From assembly GCF_001519065.1 (NCBI RefSeq), contig NZ_KQ954266.1, positions 1 to 64,000 on the forward strand: a stretch of DNA of 64,000 bases. The letters are read 5' to 3'. The notes below the pieces were generated by a model. It saw nothing but the letters and a program-made list of their open reading frames with translations. It was not told the DNA's origin and searched no databases. A program made the position numbers and the translations under genes. The stretch comes from Novosphingobium sp. FSW06-99 (GTDB taxonomy: Bacteria; Pseudomonadota; Alphaproteobacteria; Sphingomonadales; Sphingomonadaceae). Every line of letters starts with the position of its first letter. Positions within the stretch are counted from its first letter, which is position 1. Shown in pieces: positions 8,008-16,302 of this stretch.

Positions 8008-9444
8008 TCAGATATCGCGGCGGATCACAAGATTGCGGATTTCCGTCATGTCTTCCATGGCAAAGCGCACGCCTTCGCGGCCCAGGCCTGAATCCTTGAC
8101 CCCGCCATAGGGCATGTTGTCGACGCGAAACGACGACACGTCGTTGACCACCACACCGCCCACTTCGAGCCGGTCCCACGCCGCCAGCACTTTGTGCAGA
8201 TCGCGCGTGAACAGCCCGGCCTGCAGGCCAAAGCGGCTGTCATTGACTTCATCGAGCGCCGCGTCCCAATCGGTAAAGCGTGACAGGATCACCACCGGGC
8301 CAAACGCTTCCTCGCGATAGAGCGTGCTGGCGCGGTCGCAATCTTCCAGCAGCGTGGCCTCCAGCATTGCGCCCTGGCACCCCCCTCCTGCGAGCAGGTG
8401 CGCACCCCCGGCCACTGCCTGGTCGATCCAGTCCTTCAGCCGCGCGGCCTCCTTGGTTGAAATCATCGGGCCGATGAACGTGGTGCGCACTTTGGGGTCG
8501 CCTGCCACCAAAGTCTGCACTTTGGCGGCCAGCATGTCGCGAAACCGGTCATAGATGCTGTCATGCACGATCACCCGCTGCACATGGATGCAGCTTTGGC
8601 CCGACTGGTAATAGCCGCCGAACACGATACGTGCGAGCGCATGATCGAGATCGGCATCGGCGTCGACCACCACCGCCGCGTTGCCGCCCAGTTCGAGCAC
8701 GACTTTCTTCTTGCCCGCGCGCGCCTTCAGATCCCAGCCGACGCCAGGCGAGCCGGTGAATGACAGCAGTTTCAACCGTTCGTCGGTGGTGAACTGGTCG
8801 GCCCCGTCGCGGCTGGCGGGCAGGATCGAGAACGCGCCCGGCGGCAGGTCGGTTTCGGCCAGCACTTCGCCGATGATGATCGCGCCAAGCGGGGTCAGGC
8901 TGGCCGGTTTCATCACGAACGGGCACCCCACCGCGATCGCCGGGGCGATCTTGTGCGCGGCCAGGTTCAGCGGAAAGTTGAACGGCGAGATAAAGCTGCA
9001 CGGCCCGATCGGCACGCGTTTCCACATGCCCATATAACCACGCGCGCGCGGGCTGATGTCGAGCGGCTGAACTTCGCCATAATTGCGCGTCGCCTCTTCG
9101 CTGGCCAGGCGGAATGTGTCGATCAGGCGGGTCACTTCGCCTTCGGCATCGGCGATCGGTTTGCCGGCCTCGACACACAAGGCATAGGCCAGTTCATCGA
9201 AGCGTTCGCGAAATCGCGTCACGCAATGATCAAGCACGCCCTGGCGCGCATAGGCGGGCATTTCGGCACAGGGCCGCGCGGCCTCCACCGCCCCGGCAAT
9301 CGCCTGATCGATCACGTCGGGCGTGGCGAGCGCGGTGTGAAAGGCGACTTCGCCGGTGAACTTGTCGGTCACCGCCAGGGTCGCGTTGGGCTGTGCCGCG
9401 CGGTTGTTGAGATAGAGCGGATAAACATCCTTCAACTGCGTCAT
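8008..9444 (-). CDS. NAD(P)-dependent aldehyde dehydrogenase
   Basis: A 478-residue aldehyde dehydrogenase. It contains the coenzyme region ISPFNFPLNLAAHKIAPAIAVG and KPASLTPL, the glycine motif SFTGSPGVG, the general base Glu in LELGGNAA and the nucleophilic Cys in YYQSGQSCIHVQR. The FNFPLN and GQSCIHVQR sequences are typical of the lactaldehyde/phosphonoacetaldehyde-type branch. It starts 17 bp after the stop of the acetolactate-synthase-like gene, so the two are almost certainly cotranscribed. It probably oxidises an aldehyde released or left by the ThDP enzyme. The true substrate cannot be read from sequence. Confidence 0.92.
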   Translation of the reverse strand: MTQLKDVYPLYLNNRAAQPNATLAVTDKFTGEVAFHTALATPDVIDQAIAGAVEAARPCAEMPAYARQGVLDHCVTRFRERFDELAYALCVEAGKPIADAEGEVTRLIDTFRLASEEATRNYGEVQPLDISPRARGYMGMWKRVPIGPCSFISPFNFPLNLAAHKIAPAIAVGCPFVMKPASLTPLGAIIIGEVLAETDLPPGAFSILPASRDGADQFTTDERLKLLSFTGSPGVGWDLKARAGKKKVVLELGGNAAVVVDADADLDHALARIVFGGYYQSGQSCIHVQRVIVHDSIYDRFRDMLAAKVQTLVAGDPKVRTTFIGPMISTKEAARLKDWIDQAVAGGAHLLAGGGCQGAMLEATLLEDCDRASTLYREEAFGPVVILSRFTDWDAALDEVNDSRFGLQAGLFTRDLHKVLAAWDRLEVGGVVVNDVSSFRVDNMPYGGVKDSGLGREGVRFAMEDMTEIRNLVIRRDI

Positions 9445-9461
9445 CGCTCGATTCCCTTGCC

Positions 9462-11138
9462 TTACAATGCCTTCGACAGCGCCTTGATATCATGATTGAG
9501 GATCTGGTCGTTCTCGGAATAATCGACCGGGCAATCGATCAGGTGCACGCCGGGCGTATCACGGCAATGCGCCAGCAGGTGTTCAAAATGCGCGGCGCTT
9601 TCAACGCGATGGCCTTGCGCGCCAAAGCTTTCGGCAAAGCGGACGAAATCGGGATTGCCATAGGTCAGGCCGAAATCGGTGAACCCCATGTTCGCCTGTT
9701 TCCAGCGGATCATGCCATAGGCGCCGTCGTTGAGCACGATCACCGTCAGGTTCAGGCCCAGCCGCACCGCGGTTTCCATTTCCTGGCAGTTCATCATGAA
9801 CCCGCCATCGCCGCACACCGCCATCACCTTGCGATCGGGATAGAGCATCGCGCTCATCATCGCGCTGGGCAGTCCCGCGCCCATCGACGCCAGCGCGTTG
9901 TCGAGCAGCACCGTGTTGGGGCGATGCGCGGCATAGCCCCGCGCAAACCAGATCTTGTAGACCCCGTTGTCGAGGCAGACGATCCCGTCATCGGGCAAGG
10001 CCTCGCGCACTTTGGCGACCAGAAACGGCGGAAAGATCGGAAACCGTGCATCGGCGGCCAGCGGTGCATTGTGGGCCAGTTCGGCCCGGCGATAGACCAG
10101 CATGGCATCCGATTGCCACGCGCCCGATGGCACGATGTCCTCCTTCATCTGCCAGATGGCGTTGGCGATATCGCCGATCACCTCGATATGCGGGAAATAG
10201 ACAGGATCGACTTCGGCCGTGCGCGACGACACGTGGATCACCGTCGGGCCACCGTCATGCATGAAGAACGGCGGTTTTTCGATCACATCATGGCCGATGT
10301 TGACGATGCAATCCGACGATTCGATCGCGCGGTGGACAAAATCGCCCGACGACAGCGCCGCACAACCCAGGAATTTGGGATGGCGTTCATCGATCACGCC
10401 TTTGCCCAGTTGCGTGGTCAGATAAGGAATGCCGGTCTTTTCGATGAATTGCAGCAGCATGCGGCTGGTGCTGGTGCGGTTGGCGCCCGCCCCGATCACC
10501 AGCAGCGGCGCGCGTGCATTTTCCAGCGCTTCGACCGCGCGGCGCACCGATTTGGGATCGGCGCTGGGCCGCCGCGCCTGGCTGCGGTGCAAGGGCGTCA
10601 TGTCGGTGTGTTCGTCGGCGATGTCTTCGGGCAATTCCAGATGGGTGGCGCCGGGCTTTTCCTCTTCGGCAATGCGAAACGCCTCGCGCACTCGGCTCGG
10701 GATCAGGTCGGCCGAGACGAGTTGCTGCGCATATTTGGTGATCGGCCCCATCATCGCCACGACGTCAAGGATCTGGAATCGGCCCTGTTTGGATGTCTTG
10801 ATCGGCTTTTGCCCGGTGATCATCAGGATCGGCATGCCGCCCAGCGTGGCATAGGCTGCCGCCGTCACCAGATTGGTCGCACCCGGCCCGAGCGTCGACA
10901 GGCACACCCCGGTCCGCCCGGTATGGCGGCCATACGTCGCGGCCATAAACCCGGCGCCCTGTTCGTGGCGGGTGAGGATCAGCTTGATCTGCGTCGAACG
11001 CGACAGCGAATCCAGAAAATCCAGGTTTTCTTCACCGGGCACGCCGAACACATATTCGCAGCCTTCTTCCTCAAGGCAGCGCACGAACAAGTCAGAGGCT
11101 TTCAACACCTGGTGGTCGGATTGCGCGTGATCGGTCAT
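9462..11138 (-). CDS. ThDP-dependent acetolactate-synthase-like enzyme (large subunit type)
   Basis: A 558-residue ThDP enzyme of the acetohydroxyacid-synthase family. The catalytic Glu lies in TRHEQGAGFMA. The ThDP/Mg motif runs from GDGGFMMNCQEMETAV to LNDGAYGMIRWKQ. It resembles catabolic (FAD-independent, single-gene) acetolactate synthases more than biosynthetic IlvB: no ilvH-like small subunit follows and the neighbours are catabolic. ATG 11138 is chosen because the family N-terminus (KASDLFVRCLEEEGCEYVFG) starts just after it; the frame extends upstream over a stable hairpin. In this operon the enzyme may cleave or join a 2-oxo or 2-hydroxy intermediate rather than make acetolactate. 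Confidence 0.85.
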   Translation of the reverse strand: MTDHAQSDHQVLKASDLFVRCLEEEGCEYVFGVPGEENLDFLDSLSRSTQIKLILTRHEQGAGFMAATYGRHTGRTGVCLSTLGPGATNLVTAAAYATLGGMPILMITGQKPIKTSKQGRFQILDVVAMMGPITKYAQQLVSADLIPSRVREAFRIAEEEKPGATHLELPEDIADEHTDMTPLHRSQARRPSADPKSVRRAVEALENARAPLLVIGAGANRTSTSRMLLQFIEKTGIPYLTTQLGKGVIDERHPKFLGCAALSSGDFVHRAIESSDCIVNIGHDVIEKPPFFMHDGGPTVIHVSSRTAEVDPVYFPHIEVIGDIANAIWQMKEDIVPSGAWQSDAMLVYRRAELAHNAPLAADARFPIFPPFLVAKVREALPDDGIVCLDNGVYKIWFARGYAAHRPNTVLLDNALASMGAGLPSAMMSAMLYPDRKVMAVCGDGGFMMNCQEMETAVRLGLNLTVIVLNDGAYGMIRWKQANMGFTDFGLTYGNPDFVRFAESFGAQGHRVESAAHFEHLLAHCRDTPGVHLIDCPVDYSENDQILNHDIKALSKAL

Positions 11139-11168
11139 CGTAGGCTCCGCATTGCGAGAAAGGCTGGC

Positions 11169-11192
11169 GTGATGGTCCCGAAGGACCATCAC
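11169..11192 (-). promoter_or_regulatory. Perfect 10-bp hairpin with C(UUCG)G tetraloop in mRNA leader
   Basis: Arms 11169-11178 and 11183-11192 are perfectly complementary. On the minus-strand transcript the loop is UUCG closed by a C-G pair, the most stable class of RNA tetraloop. It sits about 30 nt upstream of the ALS-like start codon and downstream of doxX. There is no U-tract, so it is not a classical terminator. Likely roles are protecting the 5' end of a processed mRNA or partial attenuation. Confidence 0.6.
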
Positions 11193-11302
11193 GATGCACG
11201 CAGACCATTCCGAAAGCCAGCGGATGCTTGCCCGATCTTCGCGGGGGGTCGGCAACCCCTTCAACACGCCGCGTGTGACCGGTCGATGACCGGCCAGCGC
11301 GA

Positions 11303-11776
11303 TCAGCCGCGACGACCCATCACCCAGCGATCAAGCGACCAGTCGCCCGGCCCCATGACCACCACGGTCAGCAACAGACCCAGCCACAGGCTGTGTTCTG
11401 TCCACCACGCATCGGGATAGATAAACACCTGGATCACCAGCGCCATCGCCGTCATGCCCAGCGCGGCAAACCGTCCGAACAGGCCGAGCACGAGCAGGAT
11501 CGGCAGCGCATGTTCCAGCGCCATTGTCAGCGGCGCCATGATTGCGGGAAACGGGGTGTGAAATTCATCGCGGAACAGATCGATCTGGCCGTCTTTCAAA
11601 CCAAACCAGGTGCCTTCGGCACGGCGCGTTTCGCCCGCCGCCCAGAACACGTGCCCGGCCACCACGCGCACAAACAGCAACAGCGCCGCCTGCGGAATGC
11701 GGGCGAATTGCCGGTCGGTCCAGCGGATCAGGGTCAGCAGCGGGCCTGTGCCAGCGGGTGCAGTGTAAGCGGTCAT
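11303..11776 (-). CDS. DoxX-family integral membrane protein
   Basis: A 157-residue membrane protein with about four hydrophobic segments, including AALLLFVRVVAGHVFWAAG, the pair TMALEHALPILLVLGLFGRFAALG and TAMALVIQVFIYP, and SLWLGLLLTVVVMGPG. The pattern PLLTLIRWTDRQFARIPQAALLLFVR followed by E(F)HTPFPAIMAPLT is typical of the DoxX family. DoxX proteins are small membrane proteins found beside oxidoreductases and are thought to link them to quinones or to membrane redox stress. It lies between the DUF3237 gene and the ALS-like gene on the same strand. The family is clear; the role is not. Confidence 0.8.
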   Translation of the reverse strand: MTAYTAPAGTGPLLTLIRWTDRQFARIPQAALLLFVRVVAGHVFWAAGETRRAEGTWFGLKDGQIDLFRDEFHTPFPAIMAPLTMALEHALPILLVLGLFGRFAALGMTAMALVIQVFIYPDAWWTEHSLWLGLLLTVVVMGPGDWSLDRWVMGRRG

Positions 11777-11879
11777 CGGGTGTCCTCCGGTCGATCAGGC
11801 ACGGCCCATGATCGGGCCACGACTACCATTCGCGAAGGACGCGCCCGGCGTTACACCGCGGCGCACTTTTCGTGCGCAA

Positions 11880-12488
11880 TCAGGTCAGGCGAAACACCTG
11901 GATCAGGCGGCCGTTGGCCTTGGGGCCGAAATCCGGTGCCTTGATTTCCGGGGGAATCGGATAGGTCAGCGTGGCCACAAACGCGGATTCGCGCAGCCAG
12001 GCGTATTTCCTGCCCGGCACGTTGAATGTCGGCAGCAAACGGAACTTGTCTTCGCCATAACCCAGCCCCGTGTTGTGGATGACGATTTCCTGCCCGTCAT
12101 CGGTGCGCAGCCGATACAGCGCATCGACGATCATCACCCCATCGGGCCGCACCACCGGAAAATCGCCGCCTCCGGGGATCACCGTGCCTGCGATTCCGCG
12201 ACCGTAGAACGTTCCCCCGATGATCGGCCAGACGTCATGGCGATCCCCGTCCGCAGCCGTCTGGTCAGCCTTGTCGCCCATGAATTCGGGTTCCGAACAG
12301 AACGGCAGGATGTCCATGACCCATTCCAGGCCAACCGGGTCATAGATTTTCGGAGCGCCCCCTGCAGGCAGTGACGGAGCCGACGGCGCATGCGCGAGCG
12401 GTGCGGCGGCGGCCAGACCGGTCGCCGTCGTGACCAGCGGCAATCCCGCTCCGATCAGGCCAAGCGCATTGCGGCGAGAGAGTGTCAT
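11880..12488 (-). CDS. DUF3237-family protein with Tat-like signal
   Basis: A 202-residue protein starting MTLSRRNALGLIGAGLP, a twin-arginine-like signal, with cleavage likely near AHA. The mature part, with GGTFYGRGIAGTVIPGGGDFPVVRPDGVMIVDALYRLRTDDG and YAWLRESAFVATLTY, has the hallmarks of DUF3237, a small beta-barrel family common in aromatic and lactone catabolic clusters. ATG 12488 is preferred to the longer frame because it gives the signal. It lies 37 bp after the serine hydrolase in the same operon. Export would put it in the periplasm with that hydrolase, which also has a signal peptide. Biochemical function is not established. Confidence 0.78.
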   Translation of the reverse strand: MTLSRRNALGLIGAGLPLVTTATGLAAAAPLAHAPSAPSLPAGGAPKIYDPVGLEWVMDILPFCSEPEFMGDKADQTAADGDRHDVWPIIGGTFYGRGIAGTVIPGGGDFPVVRPDGVMIVDALYRLRTDDGQEIVIHNTGLGYGEDKFRLLPTFNVPGRKYAWLRESAFVATLTYPIPPEIKAPDFGPKANGRLIQVFRLT

Positions 12489-12525
12489 GACGGGTTCCTT
12501 CGATTGCGATCTGCACGGCCGCGCA

Positions 12526-13803
12526 TCAGCGCACGGGCCCTTTCCATTCGTCAAGCGTCTTGAAATAGGCCAGCGTGTCCTCCAGCGCGGTGTCGCCCTG
12601 CGGCGTGCCTTCCTCGGGAAAAAAGCTCAGTTTCACGATTACCGTGCGCGTCGCGGGATGGACATAGATGAACTGCCCTTGCAGGCCCAGCGCGGTATAG
12701 GCGCCGGTGTCGTCCAACTTCCAGATCTGAAAGCCATAACCGGATCGCGCGAAGGGGTTGGTCACGCCCGCTGGCGGGGGCGGCGTGCCGGGATCGGCGT
12801 TGGGGATCATCGCGGTGGCCTGTTGGACCCAGCCCGCCGGAATGATCTGGTGCCCGTTGAACCGCCCCTGATCCAGCAGCATCTGCCCGAACCGGGCAAA
12901 ATCGCGCAGCGTTGCGTTATAGCCCATGCCGTTCAGTTCGCGCCCCACGCCCGGCGCCCCGTCGGCCAGCCAGTAGCCATAGGATTCTGTGCCCAGCAAT
13001 TGCCACAGGTTCTGCGTCATAAAGTCTGCCAGCGGCTTTTTGGTGGCCCGTTCCAGCACCCAGCCGAGCACCGAAGTATCTAGCGTAGAATAGTTGAAAT
13101 GGCTGCCCGGTGCCCATTTGCGACCCAGACGCGGCGCCATGTCGGCAAAGCGTTCCTTGTTGGCGACAATGGCGTTGAGAAATATCTGCGCGGCAATGCT
13201 CGGCTTTGCGCCAAAGTCATAGCGTTCCTCGTAATCGACACCCGACCGCATCTCCAGCAACTGGCGGATGGTCACCCCGTCATAGCCCGATCCTTTCAGT
13301 TCGGGCACATAGAGCACGGCGGGATCGTCGATCGACCGGATCGCGCCCTGCCCCACCGCGATGCCGATCAGCATCGACGTGAACGTCTTGGCCATCGAGA
13401 ACGAGATGTAATGGGTGCCAGCATCGGTGTTGTTGCGATAGCTTTCATGCAGGATCTTGCCATCGCGCATGACCAGAAAGGCCGAGGTATAGGTGCGATC
13501 TTCCCACTGGTCCTCGGTCATCGTCTTGCCGCCGATCACCGCTTCGGGCAGCGCGACATCGGCACGGGCCAGCGGCGCGACAGGGCCCGAACGCGGCACC
13601 GGGCGGGTCTGGAACAACTGGTCCATGTTGTGGAACGTCAGCATGTTTTCGGGCGCTTCGAGCAAGTGCTTGCGCGCCTCGATCAATGCGGGCGGCACAC
13701 TGCCATCGGGCAGCACATGCGGCGGCGCGGTCTGCGCCAGCGCGGCGGCGGGCACCAGCAGCGCCAACGCCAGCGCGAAACGGGATTTGGTCAAACGGGT
13801 CAT
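12526..13803 (-). CDS. Exported serine hydrolase (beta-lactamase/NylB/EstB family)
   Basis: A 425-residue protein with a signal peptide (RFALALALLVPAAALAQ). The penicillin-binding fold shows the SxxK motif as S136-M-A-K139 in YISFSMAKTF, a tyrosine motif in HFNYSTLDTS and a C-terminal strand in GLQGQFIYVHPA. The pattern resembles 6-aminohexanoate-dimer hydrolase (NylB) and EstB-type esterases rather than true beta-lactamases, since no KTG triad is obvious. It probably cleaves an ester or amide in the periplasm before uptake. It follows the TonB receptor by 30 bp, so receptor and hydrolase are likely coupled: bind substrate, cut it, import the product. Confidence 0.85.
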   Translation of the reverse strand: MTRLTKSRFALALALLVPAAALAQTAPPHVLPDGSVPPALIEARKHLLEAPENMLTFHNMDQLFQTRPVPRSGPVAPLARADVALPEAVIGGKTMTEDQWEDRTYTSAFLVMRDGKILHESYRNNTDAGTHYISFSMAKTFTSMLIGIAVGQGAIRSIDDPAVLYVPELKGSGYDGVTIRQLLEMRSGVDYEERYDFGAKPSIAAQIFLNAIVANKERFADMAPRLGRKWAPGSHFNYSTLDTSVLGWVLERATKKPLADFMTQNLWQLLGTESYGYWLADGAPGVGRELNGMGYNATLRDFARFGQMLLDQGRFNGHQIIPAGWVQQATAMIPNADPGTPPPPAGVTNPFARSGYGFQIWKLDDTGAYTALGLQGQFIYVHPATRTVIVKLSFFPEEGTPQGDTALEDTLAYFKTLDEWKGPVR

Positions 13804-13833
13804 GATGGTATCCTTGCAAGCAAAATCGGTGGT

Positions 13834-16149
13834 TCACTGGCGCAGCAGCAGGGTCAGGCCGACCGTGCGCGGGCGCAACGTGATGTCCTGATAGCTGCCG
13901 ACCCCCACAACATTGATCGAGCGCGACAGCACCGGGTGGGTGTTGCCCACGTTGTCGACAAACAGCGACAGATCCATCACCCCCTCGCGCCAGCCCAGCC
14001 GCGCAGAGGCAAAATGCAGCGCCTGCGTGCGCAGCGCACCGGGGTCATAGGAATTGGTTGCCGGGTCGGTCACCGTGGTGGTCGGCCCGGTGCTCTTGTA
14101 CTGGTAATCGCCGCGCAGATAGACCGACCCCGGCCCAACCGGGTGCTCGTAGTCGCCGCCCAGAGTTGCCGTCCACGGGTGGGTTTCCAGATGGTCGGCC
14201 GTCGTGGCCAGTGCACCACCGGCGATATCCTGGGTAAAGTGCGCGTCGGTATAGCTGACCGTGCCCTCGATCGACAGCCCGCGTGCCGGGCGCACGGTGG
14301 CCTGCAAGTCAAACCCTTCGCTGCGCGCCTTGCCCAGATTGTCGGTAAACTGCGCGCCGCAATGCTGCAGATAGATATTCTGCTGGATATTGTTCCAATC
14401 GACGCGGAAGGCACTCGCGGCAAATGTCAGCGCTTTGCCAACGCGCCCCTTGGCCCCGGCTTCATAGCTCCACAGACTGTCCGACTTGTAAGTATCGGGC
14501 ACATTGGCAAAGCCATACCCCGCCAGATCGGCGCCGCATACCGACAGCGGCACGGGGGCATTGGTGCCCCCGATGCGATAGCCCTTGGCCGCGCTGGCAT
14601 AGAGCAGCAACGAAGGCGATGTTTGCCAGTCGATGCCGAATTTCGGCGTGACCGGGGTTTCCGACACCGACTGCGGCGTCTGCAACTGATAGCCTGAGAC
14701 CGGCCCCTGAAACAGCGAATTGCCCTCAAACCGGGTATGTGCAACCCGCAGGCCCGCGCTGGCCTTCAATTGCGGGGTCATCGCAAAAGTGCCGTCGGCA
14801 AACCCGGCGATCTGTTCATCTGCACCCCGGCCATAACCAGATAGCGAATAGACCCCGTCGACCAGCGGCGTACCGAACACCACTTCGGGCGGGGCGCCGC
14901 CGAACATGTCGGCAAAGTTCGGATCGTAGACGTTTTCCGAAAAGTGCTGGACCGATTTCGAATAGAACGCGCCGACCACCCAGGTCAGCCGTGCGTCACG
15001 ACTGGTCGATTGCAGGCGCATTTCCTCGGTAAAGGTGCGCTGCGAATTGGCCATATAGGCCAGCGAATTGTAATCGGGGGTGACCCACGGCGTACCGTCG
15101 AACACGGCGGGCCACAGCGTGGAATAATCGATCTGCGCGCTTTGATCGCGGATATAGTACGAGGTGTTGTTGATCAGTTGCACCGCGCCGAAATCATCGG
15201 TGACGTTCAGCGCGGGCAGCAGGAACCGGTCATGATCGGGCGAGCCATTGGGTTGCCCGCTGAGAAACCGGTTCTGCGACGGCGAGGACAGCGATTCCCA
15301 GTAATTGCTGCTGTCGTTGATCGTCTTGCGCTGGTAAAACAACGACGGCGTGATTGTCAGCCCGTCGAGCGGCGCCCATTTCAGCGCCACCCGGCCAACC
15401 TGGGTGTCGCTGAAATTGACGTTCTTCAACAGGGGCTGGTCGGTCAGATACGGGTTGGCATTCTGCCGGTCGACCCAGCCGCCATCGTGGCGATCCCAGA
15501 AGCTGGCGGCAAAGCCCAGCTTGTCCTGAATCAGCGGACCGGTAATCGACACCCCGAACTCGCCCGAGGCGGCGCCGCCCTGGGTTGCCGAAACTTCGCC
15601 GCGCGCATAGATGTGCACTGCATCGAGGCTGGGCTGGGTGGTGATGAAGCGCACCGTGCCGCCTTCGGAACCGGCACCGAACAGCGTGCCTTGCGGCCCG
15701 CGCAAGACTTCGACGCGTGTCAGATCGAACACGGCGGGAAATTCGTTGGTGGTGGAATAGCCGACCACCCGGCTCTGGATCGGGGTGTCGTCGATATAGA
15801 CCCCGGTCGTCGCCGCGCCGACGGTCGAACTGACCCCGCGAATGGCGATGTTGGTCTGGTTGCCGAAACCGTTGGGATCGAACTGGATGCCCGGCGTTTC
15901 GCGGACCAGATCGCCGATGTCCTTGATCCCGCGCCGATCGAGCGCCTCCTGGCCCAGCGCGGTGATCGACAGCGGCACTTTGTTGAGCGTTTCGGCGCGG
16001 CGCGTGGCTGTCACCACGATTTCGCCCGGCGCAGCGGCAGAGGTGTCGGGTGTCGTGCCGGTCTGGTCGGCCTGGGCGGGCGTCGCCAGGCCAAGCGCAA
16101 GCGCCAGCCCGCCTGCCGACAGGACCAGCGCGTTGGTATGCTTGATCAT
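13834..16149 (-). CDS. TonB-dependent outer-membrane receptor
   Basis: A 771-residue TonB-dependent receptor with a signal peptide ending near PAQA-DQ. The plug begins EIVVTATRRAETLNKVPLSITALG, continues with RRGIKDIGDLVRETPGIQF and IAIRGVSS, and includes VEVLRGPQGTLFGAGSEGGTVRFIT. A 22-strand barrel follows and ends VGLTLLLRQ, with a hydrophobic C-terminus. It is the first gene of a six- or seven-gene minus-strand run. The substrate is presumably the compound handled by the downstream serine hydrolase, ALS-like enzyme and aldehyde dehydrogenase. The 153 bp upstream contain an AT-rich stretch near 16258-16285 that may hold the promoter. Confidence 0.93.
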   Translation of the reverse strand: MIKHTNALVLSAGGLALALGLATPAQADQTGTTPDTSAAAPGEIVVTATRRAETLNKVPLSITALGQEALDRRGIKDIGDLVRETPGIQFDPNGFGNQTNIAIRGVSSTVGAATTGVYIDDTPIQSRVVGYSTTNEFPAVFDLTRVEVLRGPQGTLFGAGSEGGTVRFITTQPSLDAVHIYARGEVSATQGGAASGEFGVSITGPLIQDKLGFAASFWDRHDGGWVDRQNANPYLTDQPLLKNVNFSDTQVGRVALKWAPLDGLTITPSLFYQRKTINDSSNYWESLSSPSQNRFLSGQPNGSPDHDRFLLPALNVTDDFGAVQLINNTSYYIRDQSAQIDYSTLWPAVFDGTPWVTPDYNSLAYMANSQRTFTEEMRLQSTSRDARLTWVVGAFYSKSVQHFSENVYDPNFADMFGGAPPEVVFGTPLVDGVYSLSGYGRGADEQIAGFADGTFAMTPQLKASAGLRVAHTRFEGNSLFQGPVSGYQLQTPQSVSETPVTPKFGIDWQTSPSLLLYASAAKGYRIGGTNAPVPLSVCGADLAGYGFANVPDTYKSDSLWSYEAGAKGRVGKALTFAASAFRVDWNNIQQNIYLQHCGAQFTDNLGKARSEGFDLQATVRPARGLSIEGTVSYTDAHFTQDIAGGALATTADHLETHPWTATLGGDYEHPVGPGSVYLRGDYQYKSTGPTTTVTDPATNSYDPGALRTQALHFASARLGWREGVMDLSLFVDNVGNTHPVLSRSINVVGVGSYQDITLRPRTVGLTLLLRQ

Positions 16150-16302
16150 GGGTTTCCCTCATCGTTCCCGCTTGTGCGGTTGCTTGCCCGGATCAATCGG
16201 TCTTCCCGGGATTCGCCATCGATGCGCCACGGCAGCCGGCCGCGCGTCCCCCAAATGGTATATGCTATAGGAAATAACGAAAAAGATGCGCGTTGCGGCG
16301 CG

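Noticed and set aside
9462..11138. Biosynthetic acetolactate synthase ilvB
   Set aside because: No ilvN/ilvH small subunit or ilvC follows, and the gene sits in a catabolic run with an aldehyde dehydrogenase.
9492..11420. Long plus-strand open frame (642 codons) opposite the ALS-like gene
   Set aside because: It is the high-GC antisense shadow of a clearly conserved ThDP enzyme; its composition (many Arg, His, Gln, few hydrophobic cores) is not protein-like.
12526..13803. Class C beta-lactamase (antibiotic resistance)
   Set aside because: SxxK is present but the KTG triad is not evident and the operon context is catabolic; NylB/EstB-like hydrolase is a better fit.
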